A DNA stretch of 64,000 bases from Proteiniborus sp. DW1 (GTDB lineage Bacteria; Bacillota; Clostridia; Tissierellales; Proteiniboraceae), in the NCBI RefSeq assembly GCF_900095305.1, contig NZ_FMDO01000007.1, positions 62,001 to 126,000 on the forward strand. Direction: 5' to 3'. Under the pieces are notes generated by a model. That model had not been told where the DNA came from and did not search any database. It was given only the letters and a program-made list of their open reading frames with translations. The position numbers were made by a program, and so were the translations under genes. Each line of letters begins with the position of its first letter. Position 1 is the stretch's first letter. Below are positions 46,453 through 54,070 of this stretch, piece by piece.

Positions 46453-47436
46453 ATGAAGAAAAGAGGAGTCGGAGTAGGATGTATGTGGTATGGAATAGGA
46501 AATACAGGATTACCAAATCCTGCTGCAGCCTTTGTAGAAGTACATGGAGATGGCTCTGTGACAGCTTTAGTTGGTTGTGCAGATATAGGACAAGGCTCTT
46601 CAACAGTAATGGCGCAAATTGTCGCTGAGACATTGGGAGTTAACTATGAAGATGTGAATGTGACTGCTGCTGATACAGGAGTGACACCAGAAGGTGGAGC
46701 TACTTCAGCAAGTAGACAAACATACATTTCTGGTAATGCGTGTCTTGCGGCAGCTAAAATGGCAAAAAAAACCTTAATAGAGGTAGCTGCTGAAGTTCTT
46801 GGTGTAGATGAGGAACTAGTCAACATTAAGAATAAAAAAGTAATAGTTACAAATGATGAATCAAAGCAAATGGATTTCTCTGTTCTTATGGATGAGATGA
46901 AGAAGAGAGGTAAGATTGCACTTGGAAGCGGTTCATTTAACCCTGATACAACAGCTCTAGATCCCGTTAACATGCAAGGTATACCATATGCTTGCTATGC
47001 ATATGCAACAAATATTGTAGAGGTAGAAGTAGATACAGAAACAGGAGAAGTACAAGTGTTAAAGGTAGTAGCTGCACACGACGTTGGACAGACTATTAAT
47101 GAAAAAATGGCTGAGGGACAAATAGAAGGTGGAGCTGCCATGGGAATGGGACTTGCTTTACTAGAAAAGGTTGAAGTAGAAAAAGGAGTTATTAAAAATC
47201 CAGGTTTTTCAAAGTATTTAGTTTATACAGCTGCGGATATGCCAGAAATATATCCAATACTTGTAGAAGATCCTACATTAACTGGGCCTTATGGTGCAAA
47301 GGGATTAGGAGAACCTGCTCTAATACCTGTAATACCAGCAATCTTAAATGCTATTTATGATGCTATTGGAGTTAGGTTTACTGAAGTTCCTGTAACACCT
47401 GAAGCAATAATAGAGGCATTAAAAAACAAAAACTAA
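46453..47436 (+). CDS. ndhM: Nicotinate dehydrogenase medium molybdopterin subunit
   Basis: 327 residues equal to the C-terminal half of a xanthine dehydrogenase molybdenum subunit: GCADIGQGSSTVMAQI, TPEGGATSASRQTYISG, and the active-site glutamate in GPYGAKGLGEPALIPV near residue 290. With NdhL it forms the catalytic site for C6 hydroxylation. The E. barkeri enzyme also has this split and contains labile selenium; its insertion factors are not seen in this window. AGAGGTG lies inside the end of ndhL, so the two are probably translated in a coupled way. Confidence 0.93.
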   Translation: MKKRGVGVGCMWYGIGNTGLPNPAAAFVEVHGDGSVTALVGCADIGQGSSTVMAQIVAETLGVNYEDVNVTAADTGVTPEGGATSASRQTYISGNACLAAAKMAKKTLIEVAAEVLGVDEELVNIKNKKVIVTNDESKQMDFSVLMDEMKKRGKIALGSGSFNPDTTALDPVNMQGIPYACYAYATNIVEVEVDTETGEVQVLKVVAAHDVGQTINEKMAEGQIEGGAAMGMGLALLEKVEVEKGVIKNPGFSKYLVYTAADMPEIYPILVEDPTLTGPYGAKGLGEPALIPVIPAILNAIYDAIGVRFTEVPVTPEAIIEALKNKN

Positions 47437-47459
47437 AAAAATATTAGGGGGTAGTTTCA

Positions 47460-48515
47460 TTGAGTAAAAATGAAAACACAGCGCCAGCATCAAAACAAAG
47501 CTTTTTAAAGAGGAAGAATATTGAAATCTCTGTTAAAAGGTACCTAATTGATGCCATGGGTACAATGGCACTTGGTCTTTTTGCATCCTTATTAATTGGT
47601 ACTATATTAAACACTTTAGGGACTAAGCTAAACATACCTTTTCTAAGTGAAACCTTGTGGCCTATAGCTAAAGATATGACTGGAGCAGCTATAGGGGTTG
47701 CCGTAGCTTATGGTTTACAAGCTCCTCCACTAGTATTGTTTGCTTCCACTATTACAGGTGCAGCGGGAAATGCATTGGGTGGACCAGCTGGAGCCTTTGT
47801 TGCAGCGGTACTTGGTGCTGAACTTGGTAAAATTGTATCTAAAGAAACTAAGCTTGATATTATAGTTACACCAGCAGTTACGATTATTGTAGGAGTTTTA
47901 GTTGGAACAGCTATAGGACCAGCAGTTAATGGATTTATGACAGCAACTGGTGAGTTAATAATGTATGCAACAACTTTACAGCCATTCTTAATGGGAATAA
48001 TAGTTTCTGTTATAGTTGGTATGGTTTTAACTCTTCCAGTTAGTAGTGCTGCTCTTTGTATGATGCTATCTCTTGGTGGAATAGCAGGTGGAGCTGCAGT
48101 TGCAGGATGTTGTGCTCAAATGGTTGGTTTTGCTGTGATGAGCTTTAAAGAAAATGGTTGGGGAGGATTAGTTGCACAGGGATTAGGAACATCTATGCTT
48201 CAAGTACCTAATATAGTTAAGAACTGGAAAGTATGGATTCCTCCTACATTAGTTTCAGCTATAACAGGACCTATGTCGACAATATTATTTAAAATGGAAT
48301 GTACTCCAATGGGTGCAGGTATGGGAACTAGTGGTTTTGTTGGACAATTTGGTACTATAGAAGCTATGGAGGCTGCTGGTAAAGGTGGAGCCATGATGTG
48401 GGTTGGAATCTTAGTACTACATATTTTAGTACCAGCTGTACTTACTCCTATAGTAGCTAATGTTATGAGAAAAATGGGCTGGATTAAAGAGGGAGACTTA
48501 AAGTTAAGCTTATAA
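47460..48515 (+). CDS. PfoR / PTS_EIIC_2-like membrane protein, candidate transporter
   Basis: A 351-residue protein with about nine glycine- and alanine-rich membrane segments. It matches the stand-alone EIIC-like family (COG3641, PfoR) as I know it: ITGAAGNALGGPAGAFVAAVLGAELGK, and the late MGAGMGTSGFVGQFGTI. No EIIA or EIIB partner is present, so sugar phosphorylation is unlikely. Being in the ndh operon, directly after ndhM, it may bring in nicotinate or a related acid; this is inference. The start is TTG 47460, about nine bases after AGGGGG. Confidence 0.75.
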   Translation: MSKNENTAPASKQSFLKRKNIEISVKRYLIDAMGTMALGLFASLLIGTILNTLGTKLNIPFLSETLWPIAKDMTGAAIGVAVAYGLQAPPLVLFASTITGAAGNALGGPAGAFVAAVLGAELGKIVSKETKLDIIVTPAVTIIVGVLVGTAIGPAVNGFMTATGELIMYATTLQPFLMGIIVSVIVGMVLTLPVSSAALCMMLSLGGIAGGAAVAGCCAQMVGFAVMSFKENGWGGLVAQGLGTSMLQVPNIVKNWKVWIPPTLVSAITGPMSTILFKMECTPMGAGMGTSGFVGQFGTIEAMEAAGKGGAMMWVGILVLHILVPAVLTPIVANVMRKMGWIKEGDLKLSL

Positions 48516-48575
48516 TCAGTAAAAGCTTTAAATATTGTCTATAAAATTTGGGATAATTTGGTTAGGAATGTTTTT

Positions 48576-48609
48576 GCCACTAGCAGAGTAGAGATACTCT
48601 ACTAGTGGC
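48576..48609 (+). terminator. Strong intergenic hairpin after the PfoR-like gene
   Basis: GCCACTAG-AGAGTA and TACTCT-CTAGTGGC pair with one C/A mismatch around GAGA. No T-run follows, so it may be a processing or partial-termination element rather than a full terminator. Confidence 0.55.
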
Positions 48610-48649
48610 TATGTTAATTATATTAGAGTACTTGAATGAGGGGGCCTAG

Positions 48650-49732
48650 ATGAATGATTTAATACTTTACACCATATTTGCATTTGCTGTGCTAGGATGT
48701 ATTGATAAAATTATAGGAAATAAATTTGAATTAGGTGCCAAATTTACTGAAGGCTTTTTAGCTATGGGAAACCTAGCTATACCTGTAATCGGAATATATG
48801 CACTGGCACCTATAATTGGAGATATATTACTAAAAATTACTTTTCCTTTTTTTCAATTAACAAATATTGATCCTTCAATACTACCAGCATCTATATTTGC
48901 TGTTAATATGGGAGGATATGTTTCAGCTGTGAGAATGGCCCAAGCAACGGAAATGGGAGTTTTTTCTGGGATTATTTTAGCATCTACGTTAGGTGCAACG
49001 GTAGGTTTTACGATTCCTGCTGGAGTTGAAATTATTGAAAAAGAGGATCAAATCTATTTTGCTAAGGGAATATTAGCAGGAGTTGTTACTATACCATTAG
49101 GATGTATTGTAGGAGGTGTGGTTTTAAGGATTCCAACACTGATTCTTATACTTAATATATTACCAATTATGTTAATTGCTCTAATTTTTGCAATAGGTCT
49201 ATCGAGATGGCCAAATAAACTATTAAGAGGGTTTACATACTTTAGTAAGGTAACCACAACCATAGGTGCATTAGGAGTTATCTTAAGCATATTTGAGAGA
49301 ATTTCAGGGCTAAATCTGATAGCGGGCTTAGGTTCGTTTGATGAAGGGTTGAGAATAGTAGGAAGCATAACTGTAGTATTATGTGGTGCCTTTCCTATGA
49401 TTCATGTAATAACAAAAGTTTTCAAGAATTCACTTATGAGGCTTGGGAACAAGGTGGGGGTTGGAGAAAATGCTATTATTGCTATGTTGATCTCCTTATC
49501 AAGTAATGTCCCTGCTTTCATTATGATGAAGGACATGAATATTAAAGGAAAAGTTCTATTATCAGCTTTTATGGTGAGTGGAGCATTTACTTTTGGCGGT
49601 CAGCTTGGATTTGTAGCTAGTGTAGATAAAACTGCTATTATTCCATTCATTGTTGCAAAGATAATAGCTGGTTCTAGTGCAATTATTTTAGCTATGATAC
49701 TTATGAGAGAAAGTGTTGAAGCGAATATATAG
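48650..49732 (+). CDS. EutH-like membrane protein, candidate transporter
   Basis: 360 residues with about ten membrane segments, of the EutH (ethanolamine permease) family: FTEGFLAMGNLAIPVIGIYALAP, PSILPASIFAVNMGGY, and SSNVPAFIMMKDMNIKGKVLLSAFMVSGAF. No other ethanolamine utilisation gene (eutBC, shell proteins) is near, so the name should not be taken as function. It lies between the two nicotinate operons, ahead of the second sigma-54 promoter. GAGGGGG precedes the ATG. Import of nicotinate or export of a product such as propionate is possible. Confidence 0.8.
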   Translation: MNDLILYTIFAFAVLGCIDKIIGNKFELGAKFTEGFLAMGNLAIPVIGIYALAPIIGDILLKITFPFFQLTNIDPSILPASIFAVNMGGYVSAVRMAQATEMGVFSGIILASTLGATVGFTIPAGVEIIEKEDQIYFAKGILAGVVTIPLGCIVGGVVLRIPTLILILNILPIMLIALIFAIGLSRWPNKLLRGFTYFSKVTTTIGALGVILSIFERISGLNLIAGLGSFDEGLRIVGSITVVLCGAFPMIHVITKVFKNSLMRLGNKVGVGENAIIAMLISLSSNVPAFIMMKDMNIKGKVLLSAFMVSGAFTFGGQLGFVASVDKTAIIPFIVAKIIAGSSAIILAMILMRESVEANI

Positions 49733-49789
49733 TTGATGGTTAATATTTTTAGATATATGGTTTTTTATCTTAAATTTCAATAATATGAA

Positions 49790-49803
49790 TTTCAAAATTG
49801 AAT
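49790..49803. promoter_or_regulatory. Candidate activator site, hgd side, site 3
   Basis: TTTCA-AAAT-TGAAT, one base from the 43427 site, centred about 142 bases upstream of the -24 element. A one-mismatch TTACA-AATA-TGAAA copy follows at 49809-49822. Confidence 0.5.
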
Positions 49804-49873
49804 ATGCATTACAAATATGAAATGCTGTTTAATAAGACTATTGTAATAAGTACAGGATTGAACCAAAATAGCA

Positions 49874-49887
49874 TTTCAAAAATGAAA
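49874..49887. promoter_or_regulatory. Candidate activator site, hgd side, site 4
   Basis: TTTCA-AAAA-TGAAA inside GCATTTCAAAAATGAAATATGC, about 55 bases upstream of the -24 element; identical to the word in the hairpin at 43510. Confidence 0.55.
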
Positions 49888-49936
49888 TATGCAATTAAAA
49901 ATATTGCTATTCTCCCCAATTTTTAAGGGAAAAAAG

Positions 49937-49954
49937 TTGGCACAATAATTGCTA
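49937..49954 (+). promoter_or_regulatory. Sigma-54 promoter for hgd operon
   Basis: TTGGCAC at 49937-49943, five bases, TTGCTA at 49949-49954: a full match to TTGGCAC-N5-TTGCW with 12-base GG to GC spacing. It lies about 65 bases before hgd. Confidence 0.92.
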
Positions 49955-50018
49955 TGTATACTGATATAACAGAAAAATAAAACATAAATATATAGAAGCA
50001 AAAAACAGGAGGTATAGT

Positions 50019-50915
50019 ATGAAAATAGGTTTTATTGGCTTAGGGGTCATGGGGAAAAGAATGGCTGCTAATGTACTTAAGAGTGGCTACCAGCTTATAG
50101 TATCTGACCTAAATAATGATGCAGTAAAAGAATTGGTAGAGATGGGTGCAGAGGAAGGACAGACTCCTGCTGAAGTTGCAAAGGATGCAGATATTGTACT
50201 TACATCGCTTCCGAACTCTGCTATTGTAGAAAATGTTGTTTTAGGAGAAAATGGGATTCTAGAAGGTGCTAAAGAAGGAGCAGTAATAGTTGATTTAAGT
50301 AGTATAACACCAAAATCAATACAAAATATTGCTGAAAAAGCTAATCATAAAGGTGTAGAAGTTTTAGATGCTCCTGTAAGCGGTGGAGCAGCAGGTGCAG
50401 AAAAGGGCACTCTTACAATTATGGTTGGAGGAAATAAAGAGTCCTTTGAAAAGGCTCTCCCTGTATTAAATTGTATAGGAACTAAAGTATATCATGTTGG
50501 TGAAGTTGGTGCAGGAGATACAGTAAAGCTAGTGAATAATCTTCTACTAGGAGCTAATATGGTAGCAGTTGCTGAGGCTTTAGCTTTAGGAGTTAAGGCA
50601 GGTCTTAAACCAGATGTTTTATACGACATAATTAGTCAAAGCTCAGGTGCTTCATATGCATTAACGGCAAAATATAAAAACTTTATAGCTAAAGGTAATT
50701 TTGAACCAGGATTTATGATTGATTTGCAGTATAAAGATCTACAGCTTGCGGTAGATACTGCTAAGGATTTAAAGATGCCATTAATTATAGGAAACTTATC
50801 ACAGCAAATGTTTGAAGCTGCAAGAGCAAAAGGATTAGGAGCTGAAGATATCTCAGCTGTATTAAAGTTATATGAAGATTGGGGAAATATAGAAGTAAGA
50901 GAGGAGCGGGCTTAG
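50019..50915 (+). CDS. hgd: 2-(Hydroxymethyl)glutarate dehydrogenase
   Basis: 298 residues of the beta-hydroxyacid dehydrogenase family: NAD(P)-binding GFIGLGVMGKRMAANVLKSG, substrate-binding DAPVSGGAAGAEKGTLTIMVGG, and the catalytic lysine in GDTVKLVNN near residue 170. By family alone it could be tartronate semialdehyde or hydroxyisobutyrate dehydrogenase; position in a complete nicotinate cluster makes reduction of 2-formylglutarate to 2-(hydroxymethyl)glutarate by far the best call. ACAGGAGG precedes the ATG. It is the first gene of the second operon, and hmd starts two bases after its stop. Confidence 0.92.
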   Translation: MKIGFIGLGVMGKRMAANVLKSGYQLIVSDLNNDAVKELVEMGAEEGQTPAEVAKDADIVLTSLPNSAIVENVVLGENGILEGAKEGAVIVDLSSITPKSIQNIAEKANHKGVEVLDAPVSGGAAGAEKGTLTIMVGGNKESFEKALPVLNCIGTKVYHVGEVGAGDTVKLVNNLLLGANMVAVAEALALGVKAGLKPDVLYDIISQSSGASYALTAKYKNFIAKGNFEPGFMIDLQYKDLQLAVDTAKDLKMPLIIGNLSQQMFEAARAKGLGAEDISAVLKLYEDWGNIEVREERA

Positions 50916-50917
50916 CT

Positions 50918-52324
50918 ATGGAACTTAAGGCTATGATTAATGAAAGAATGCCATTGACTCTTGGAGACATAGTAGAAATTGCAGGTAAAATAGATGTAAG
51001 GTTTGTTGATGTAATTCTAGCTGAAGCGGAAATTCAGACAGGAAAAAATAGAGAAGAAGTGCTAGAAGAAGCGCTAAAAGAGTTTGAACATAATTTACAG
51101 GCAATAGAGCTGGGCCTAACTACAGGAAGCAGCTTACTTCTTGGTACAACTGGTTCAGAGCTAAATAATATGGAAGGTTTCAGACTATTTCAAGATGAAT
51201 TTGTAGACAAAGCTCTGGTATACACAATAGCTGCTCAAGTAGGAAATCATGGTATAGGACTAAATCCATGCGCAGGTACTGGAGATTCTTGTCCTTACAC
51301 AGGTTTTATTAAAGCAATGCTTGAAATTGGATATGAAAAAAGTAGGGTAGCAGAAATAGCTGCAATAATATTAAAAGTAGGTTCAATGTTTAGGGTGGGC
51401 AAGACAACTACTGGATGTAATATGGAAGGATTTGGTGCAGGCTCTGCAGCTATAGCAGCAGCAACAGTTGAGTTGTGTGGGGGTAGTGCAAAGGATGTAG
51501 AACGTGCAATGGTAATAGCGATATCCCCAACCATAGGCGTTCCATGTACCCCTAGAGTTATGGTTCCTGCACTATGTGCGACTCATATAGGAGGAGCTAT
51601 ATTAAATGGTATATTATCGGCTAAACTAGCTGTTAAAACAAGCATAGAAGTAAATGTGCCTATAGATGTAATGTTAGCTATGGCAGCTGAAATTCACCCA
51701 ATATCAGCTAAATCTTTAGTGCCTACAGTAGTAGAGTTTATGCAACCATTCTTTAAGACTAAAGAACCTGTGGAAAGATTGATAGATCAGAAAATTAAAG
51801 ATGAAGAGAAGGTTCATATAGAACAAACATTAGTTAAAGCTAAAGAAATAGCTAAGAGGTTGGCTAAAGGTGCTAAACCTATTACAAATACTTTAGGAGA
51901 AGCAGTTGTTGGAGGAAGTAGTCAAGCTGTTGGTTCACCAACAAATACGGGAAGAATCGCACACTTTTTATCAAAAGGAAAAATAAATAAAGTAAAAATC
52001 GAACTTTATCCCGAATTATTTGCACGTAGGGGAATAAATGTTCCAGGTGTGTTAATGGGAGCAGTATATGGCTCATCAACTGCAGATGGAAAAATGTATA
52101 AGGAAGTAATGGAATTAGTAGAGAAAGAAGGAATAGCAGTAGAAATAGTTAAAGTGGATGAGTATCAAGTTCAAAGAGTTACAATTGTAACTGATGAAGG
52201 AACATTCATGGTAGATGCATTAAATAGAGGTGGAGGAAGGCTGGTTCTTCGTGATGCTACACCTTCAAAACAGGAAGCTGTTAATATAGCTAATAAATTA
52301 GGTATAGTGCTAGTTGAAGCGTAG
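50918..52324 (+). CDS. hmd: 2-(Hydroxymethyl)glutarate dehydratase (serine dehydratase-like, iron-sulfur)
   Basis: 468 residues related to iron-sulfur L-serine dehydratases, with both halves in one chain. The alpha-like region has NPCAGTGDSCPYTGF, GKTTTGCNMEGFGAGSAA and PTIGVPCTPRVM, whose cysteines are probable [4Fe-4S] ligands; the beta-like region follows (GGSSQAVGSPTNTGRIAHFL). It would remove water from 2-(hydroxymethyl)glutarate to give 2-methyleneglutarate. True serine dehydratase is the alternative, but the place between hgd and dmdA decides. ATG 50918 follows GAGGAGCGG and gives the natural N-terminus MELKAMINERMPL. Confidence 0.87.
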   Translation: MELKAMINERMPLTLGDIVEIAGKIDVRFVDVILAEAEIQTGKNREEVLEEALKEFEHNLQAIELGLTTGSSLLLGTTGSELNNMEGFRLFQDEFVDKALVYTIAAQVGNHGIGLNPCAGTGDSCPYTGFIKAMLEIGYEKSRVAEIAAIILKVGSMFRVGKTTTGCNMEGFGAGSAAIAAATVELCGGSAKDVERAMVIAISPTIGVPCTPRVMVPALCATHIGGAILNGILSAKLAVKTSIEVNVPIDVMLAMAAEIHPISAKSLVPTVVEFMQPFFKTKEPVERLIDQKIKDEEKVHIEQTLVKAKEIAKRLAKGAKPITNTLGEAVVGGSSQAVGSPTNTGRIAHFLSKGKINKVKIELYPELFARRGINVPGVLMGAVYGSSTADGKMYKEVMELVEKEGIAVEIVKVDEYQVQRVTIVTDEGTFMVDALNRGGGRLVLRDATPSKQEAVNIANKLGIVLVEA

Positions 52325-52340
52325 AAAGAAGGTGAAATAA

Positions 52341-53546
52341 TTGAACATTATAGAAAGAATTATCGCAAAAAAGGCTAATAAGGAAAGTGTTAGGGTTGGA
52401 GAGGAGCTAAGTGTGAAAATCGATTTAGCAATAGCTCATGATGTTACTGGTCCTTTAGCAATAGAGCAATTTTTAAAAATAGGATGTAATGAGGTATTTG
52501 ATAAGGACAAAGTTGTATTTGTAATGGATCATAACATTCCTTGTTCATCAGTTGATTCTAGAATTCAACATAGGACAATACATGAGTTTTGTGATAGATT
52601 TGGCGCTAAAATGTACAAGAGAGCTGAAGGGGTTATCCATCAGGTCGTACATGAAGAAGGCCTATATAAAAAAGGAGATATAATTGTAGGAGCTGATTCT
52701 CATACTTGTACAGCAGGAGCTTTTGGAGCAGTGGCTATACCACTAGGTTCAACTGAGCTTGCAGCAGTTATGGCTTTAGGAGAACTTGACTTAGAAGTAC
52801 CAGAAACTTATCTGATTAATATTGATGGAAAATTAAATCCTGGTGTTTATGGAAAAGATATTATCTTATATATAATAGGCAGGTTTGGGACAAATGGATT
52901 TACAGATAAAGCAGTTATTATTAGTGGAAGTACAATATTGGGACTAAGCAATGATGATAAGATGACAATCTCCAATATGATGATAGAAATGGGTGCTATG
53001 ATTGGTTTTATAGACCAAGGAGACGAAGAAATTGGTAAAGTAAAGGTTGTGTATAATATAAATGCAGCTAATATTCCTCCTGTGGTCGCTTGTCCTTCAT
53101 CACCAGGAAATGTAAGGGCCATTAAGGAAATAGAAGGGATAAAGATAAATCAAGCAGTTATCGGAAGCTGTACAAATGGTAGACTGTCAGATATGAGAAT
53201 AGCTGCTGAAGTATTAAAGGGTAGAAAGATTGCCCATGGAGTAAATATGGTAATAGTTCCAGCTTCAAAGAGAATCTTAGATAAAATGGAAGAAGAAGGG
53301 CTAACAAAGATATTTAGAGAAGCAGGAGCAATAGTTACTAATCCTGGATGTGGACCATGCTTTGGGGCACATCAAGGGCTACTATCAAAAGATGATGTAG
53401 CCATATCTTCAACAAATAGAAATTTCCCAGGAAGAATGGGACATAAGGAAGCAAAGATTTATTTAGCTTCTCCTAGAACAGTTGCAGAAAGTGCTATAAG
53501 AGGATGTATTACATGTCCTGGCACAGTAATTCCATTGGAGGGGTAG
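52341..53546 (+). CDS. dmdA: 2,3-Dimethylmalate dehydratase large subunit
   Basis: 401 residues of the aconitase/LeuC family, without the C-terminal swivel domain. Family motifs include MDHNIPCSSVDSRIQHR and GADSHTCTAGAFGA. The three cluster cysteines lie in GSCTNGRLSDM and NPGCGPCFGAH. It hydrates dimethylmaleate to (2R,3S)-2,3-dimethylmalate together with DmdB. On family alone it could be isopropylmalate isomerase or homoaconitase, but no leucine genes are near and the flanking genes form the nicotinate pathway. The start is TTG 52341 with AAGGTGA upstream. Confidence 0.9.
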   Translation: MNIIERIIAKKANKESVRVGEELSVKIDLAIAHDVTGPLAIEQFLKIGCNEVFDKDKVVFVMDHNIPCSSVDSRIQHRTIHEFCDRFGAKMYKRAEGVIHQVVHEEGLYKKGDIIVGADSHTCTAGAFGAVAIPLGSTELAAVMALGELDLEVPETYLINIDGKLNPGVYGKDIILYIIGRFGTNGFTDKAVIISGSTILGLSNDDKMTISNMMIEMGAMIGFIDQGDEEIGKVKVVYNINAANIPPVVACPSSPGNVRAIKEIEGIKINQAVIGSCTNGRLSDMRIAAEVLKGRKIAHGVNMVIVPASKRILDKMEEEGLTKIFREAGAIVTNPGCGPCFGAHQGLLSKDDVAISSTNRNFPGRMGHKEAKIYLASPRTVAESAIRGCITCPGTVIPLEG

Positions 53547-53551
53547 TTAGA

Positions 53552-54070
53552 ATGGACAAGATAAAAGGAAAAGCATTTATGCTTGATGAAAATGTCGATA
53601 CAGATCAAATACTTCCTGGATATGCCATGAGCTATCCAGTAGAAGAATTGAAAAAGGTCACACTAAAAGGAAGTATAATTCCAGATTTCCCAGAGAGAGT
53701 TAAACCAGGGGACATAATAATAGCTGATCATAACTTTGGATGTGGTTCTAGCAGAGAACAGGCACCTGTAGCACTAAAAAGCTCTGGAGTAGGAATAATC
53801 ATAGCTAAATCATTTGCAAGAATCTTTAGGAGGAATGCGATAAATATCGGACTTCCAGTAGTGACTTGTGAGTATATAAGGGAAATTAGAAAAGAAGCAA
53901 AAGAAAATGATGAGTTTGAAGTAGATTTAATTAAAGGCACAATAACTAACTTGAGAACACAAAATCAGTACAAATTAAATCAACTCTCTGAAACCACACT
54001 TGAAACACTAAAAGCAGGTGGACTGATTAATAAAGTTAGACAAAAACTTATGAAAAGGGGTGCTATCTAA
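53552..54070 (+). CDS. dmdB: 2,3-Dimethylmalate dehydratase small subunit
   Basis: 172 residues of the LeuD-type swivel domain: [39 protein letters not shown] and [16 protein letters not shown]. It completes the active site of DmdA. ATG 53552 after GGAGGGG is the likely start; an in-frame ATG at 53504 lies inside dmdA. Its stop overlaps the mgm start as TAATG, showing tight coupling. Confidence 0.92.
   Translation: MDKIKGKAFMLDENVDTDQILPGYAMSYPVEELKKVTLKGSIIPDFPERVKPGDIIIADHNFGCGSSREQAPVALKSSGVGIIIAKSFARIFRRNAINIGLPVVTCEYIREIRKEAKENDEFEVDLIKGTITNLRTQNQYKLNQLSETTLETLKAGGLINKVRQKLMKRGAI

Noticed and set aside
46300-46500. Frameshift or sequencing error splitting the molybdenum subunit
   Set aside because: The break has a proper ribosome site and start, and the same two-subunit split is known in E. 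barkeri.
48558-48577. Third sigma-54 promoter before the EutH-like gene
   Set aside because: GG and GC elements are visible but 16 bases apart instead of 12, so the pattern fails.
48650-49732. Ethanolamine utilisation locus
   Set aside because: Only the EutH-like permease is present; there is no ammonia-lyase, aldehyde dehydrogenase or shell protein.
50918-52324. L-serine dehydratase for amino acid fermentation
   Set aside because: The family fits, but the gene is two bases after hgd and before dmdA in a pathway that needs exactly this type of dehydratase.
52341-54070. Isopropylmalate isomerase LeuCD
   Set aside because: No leuA or leuB is near, and the genes are enclosed by nicotinate pathway genes with overlapping starts and stops.
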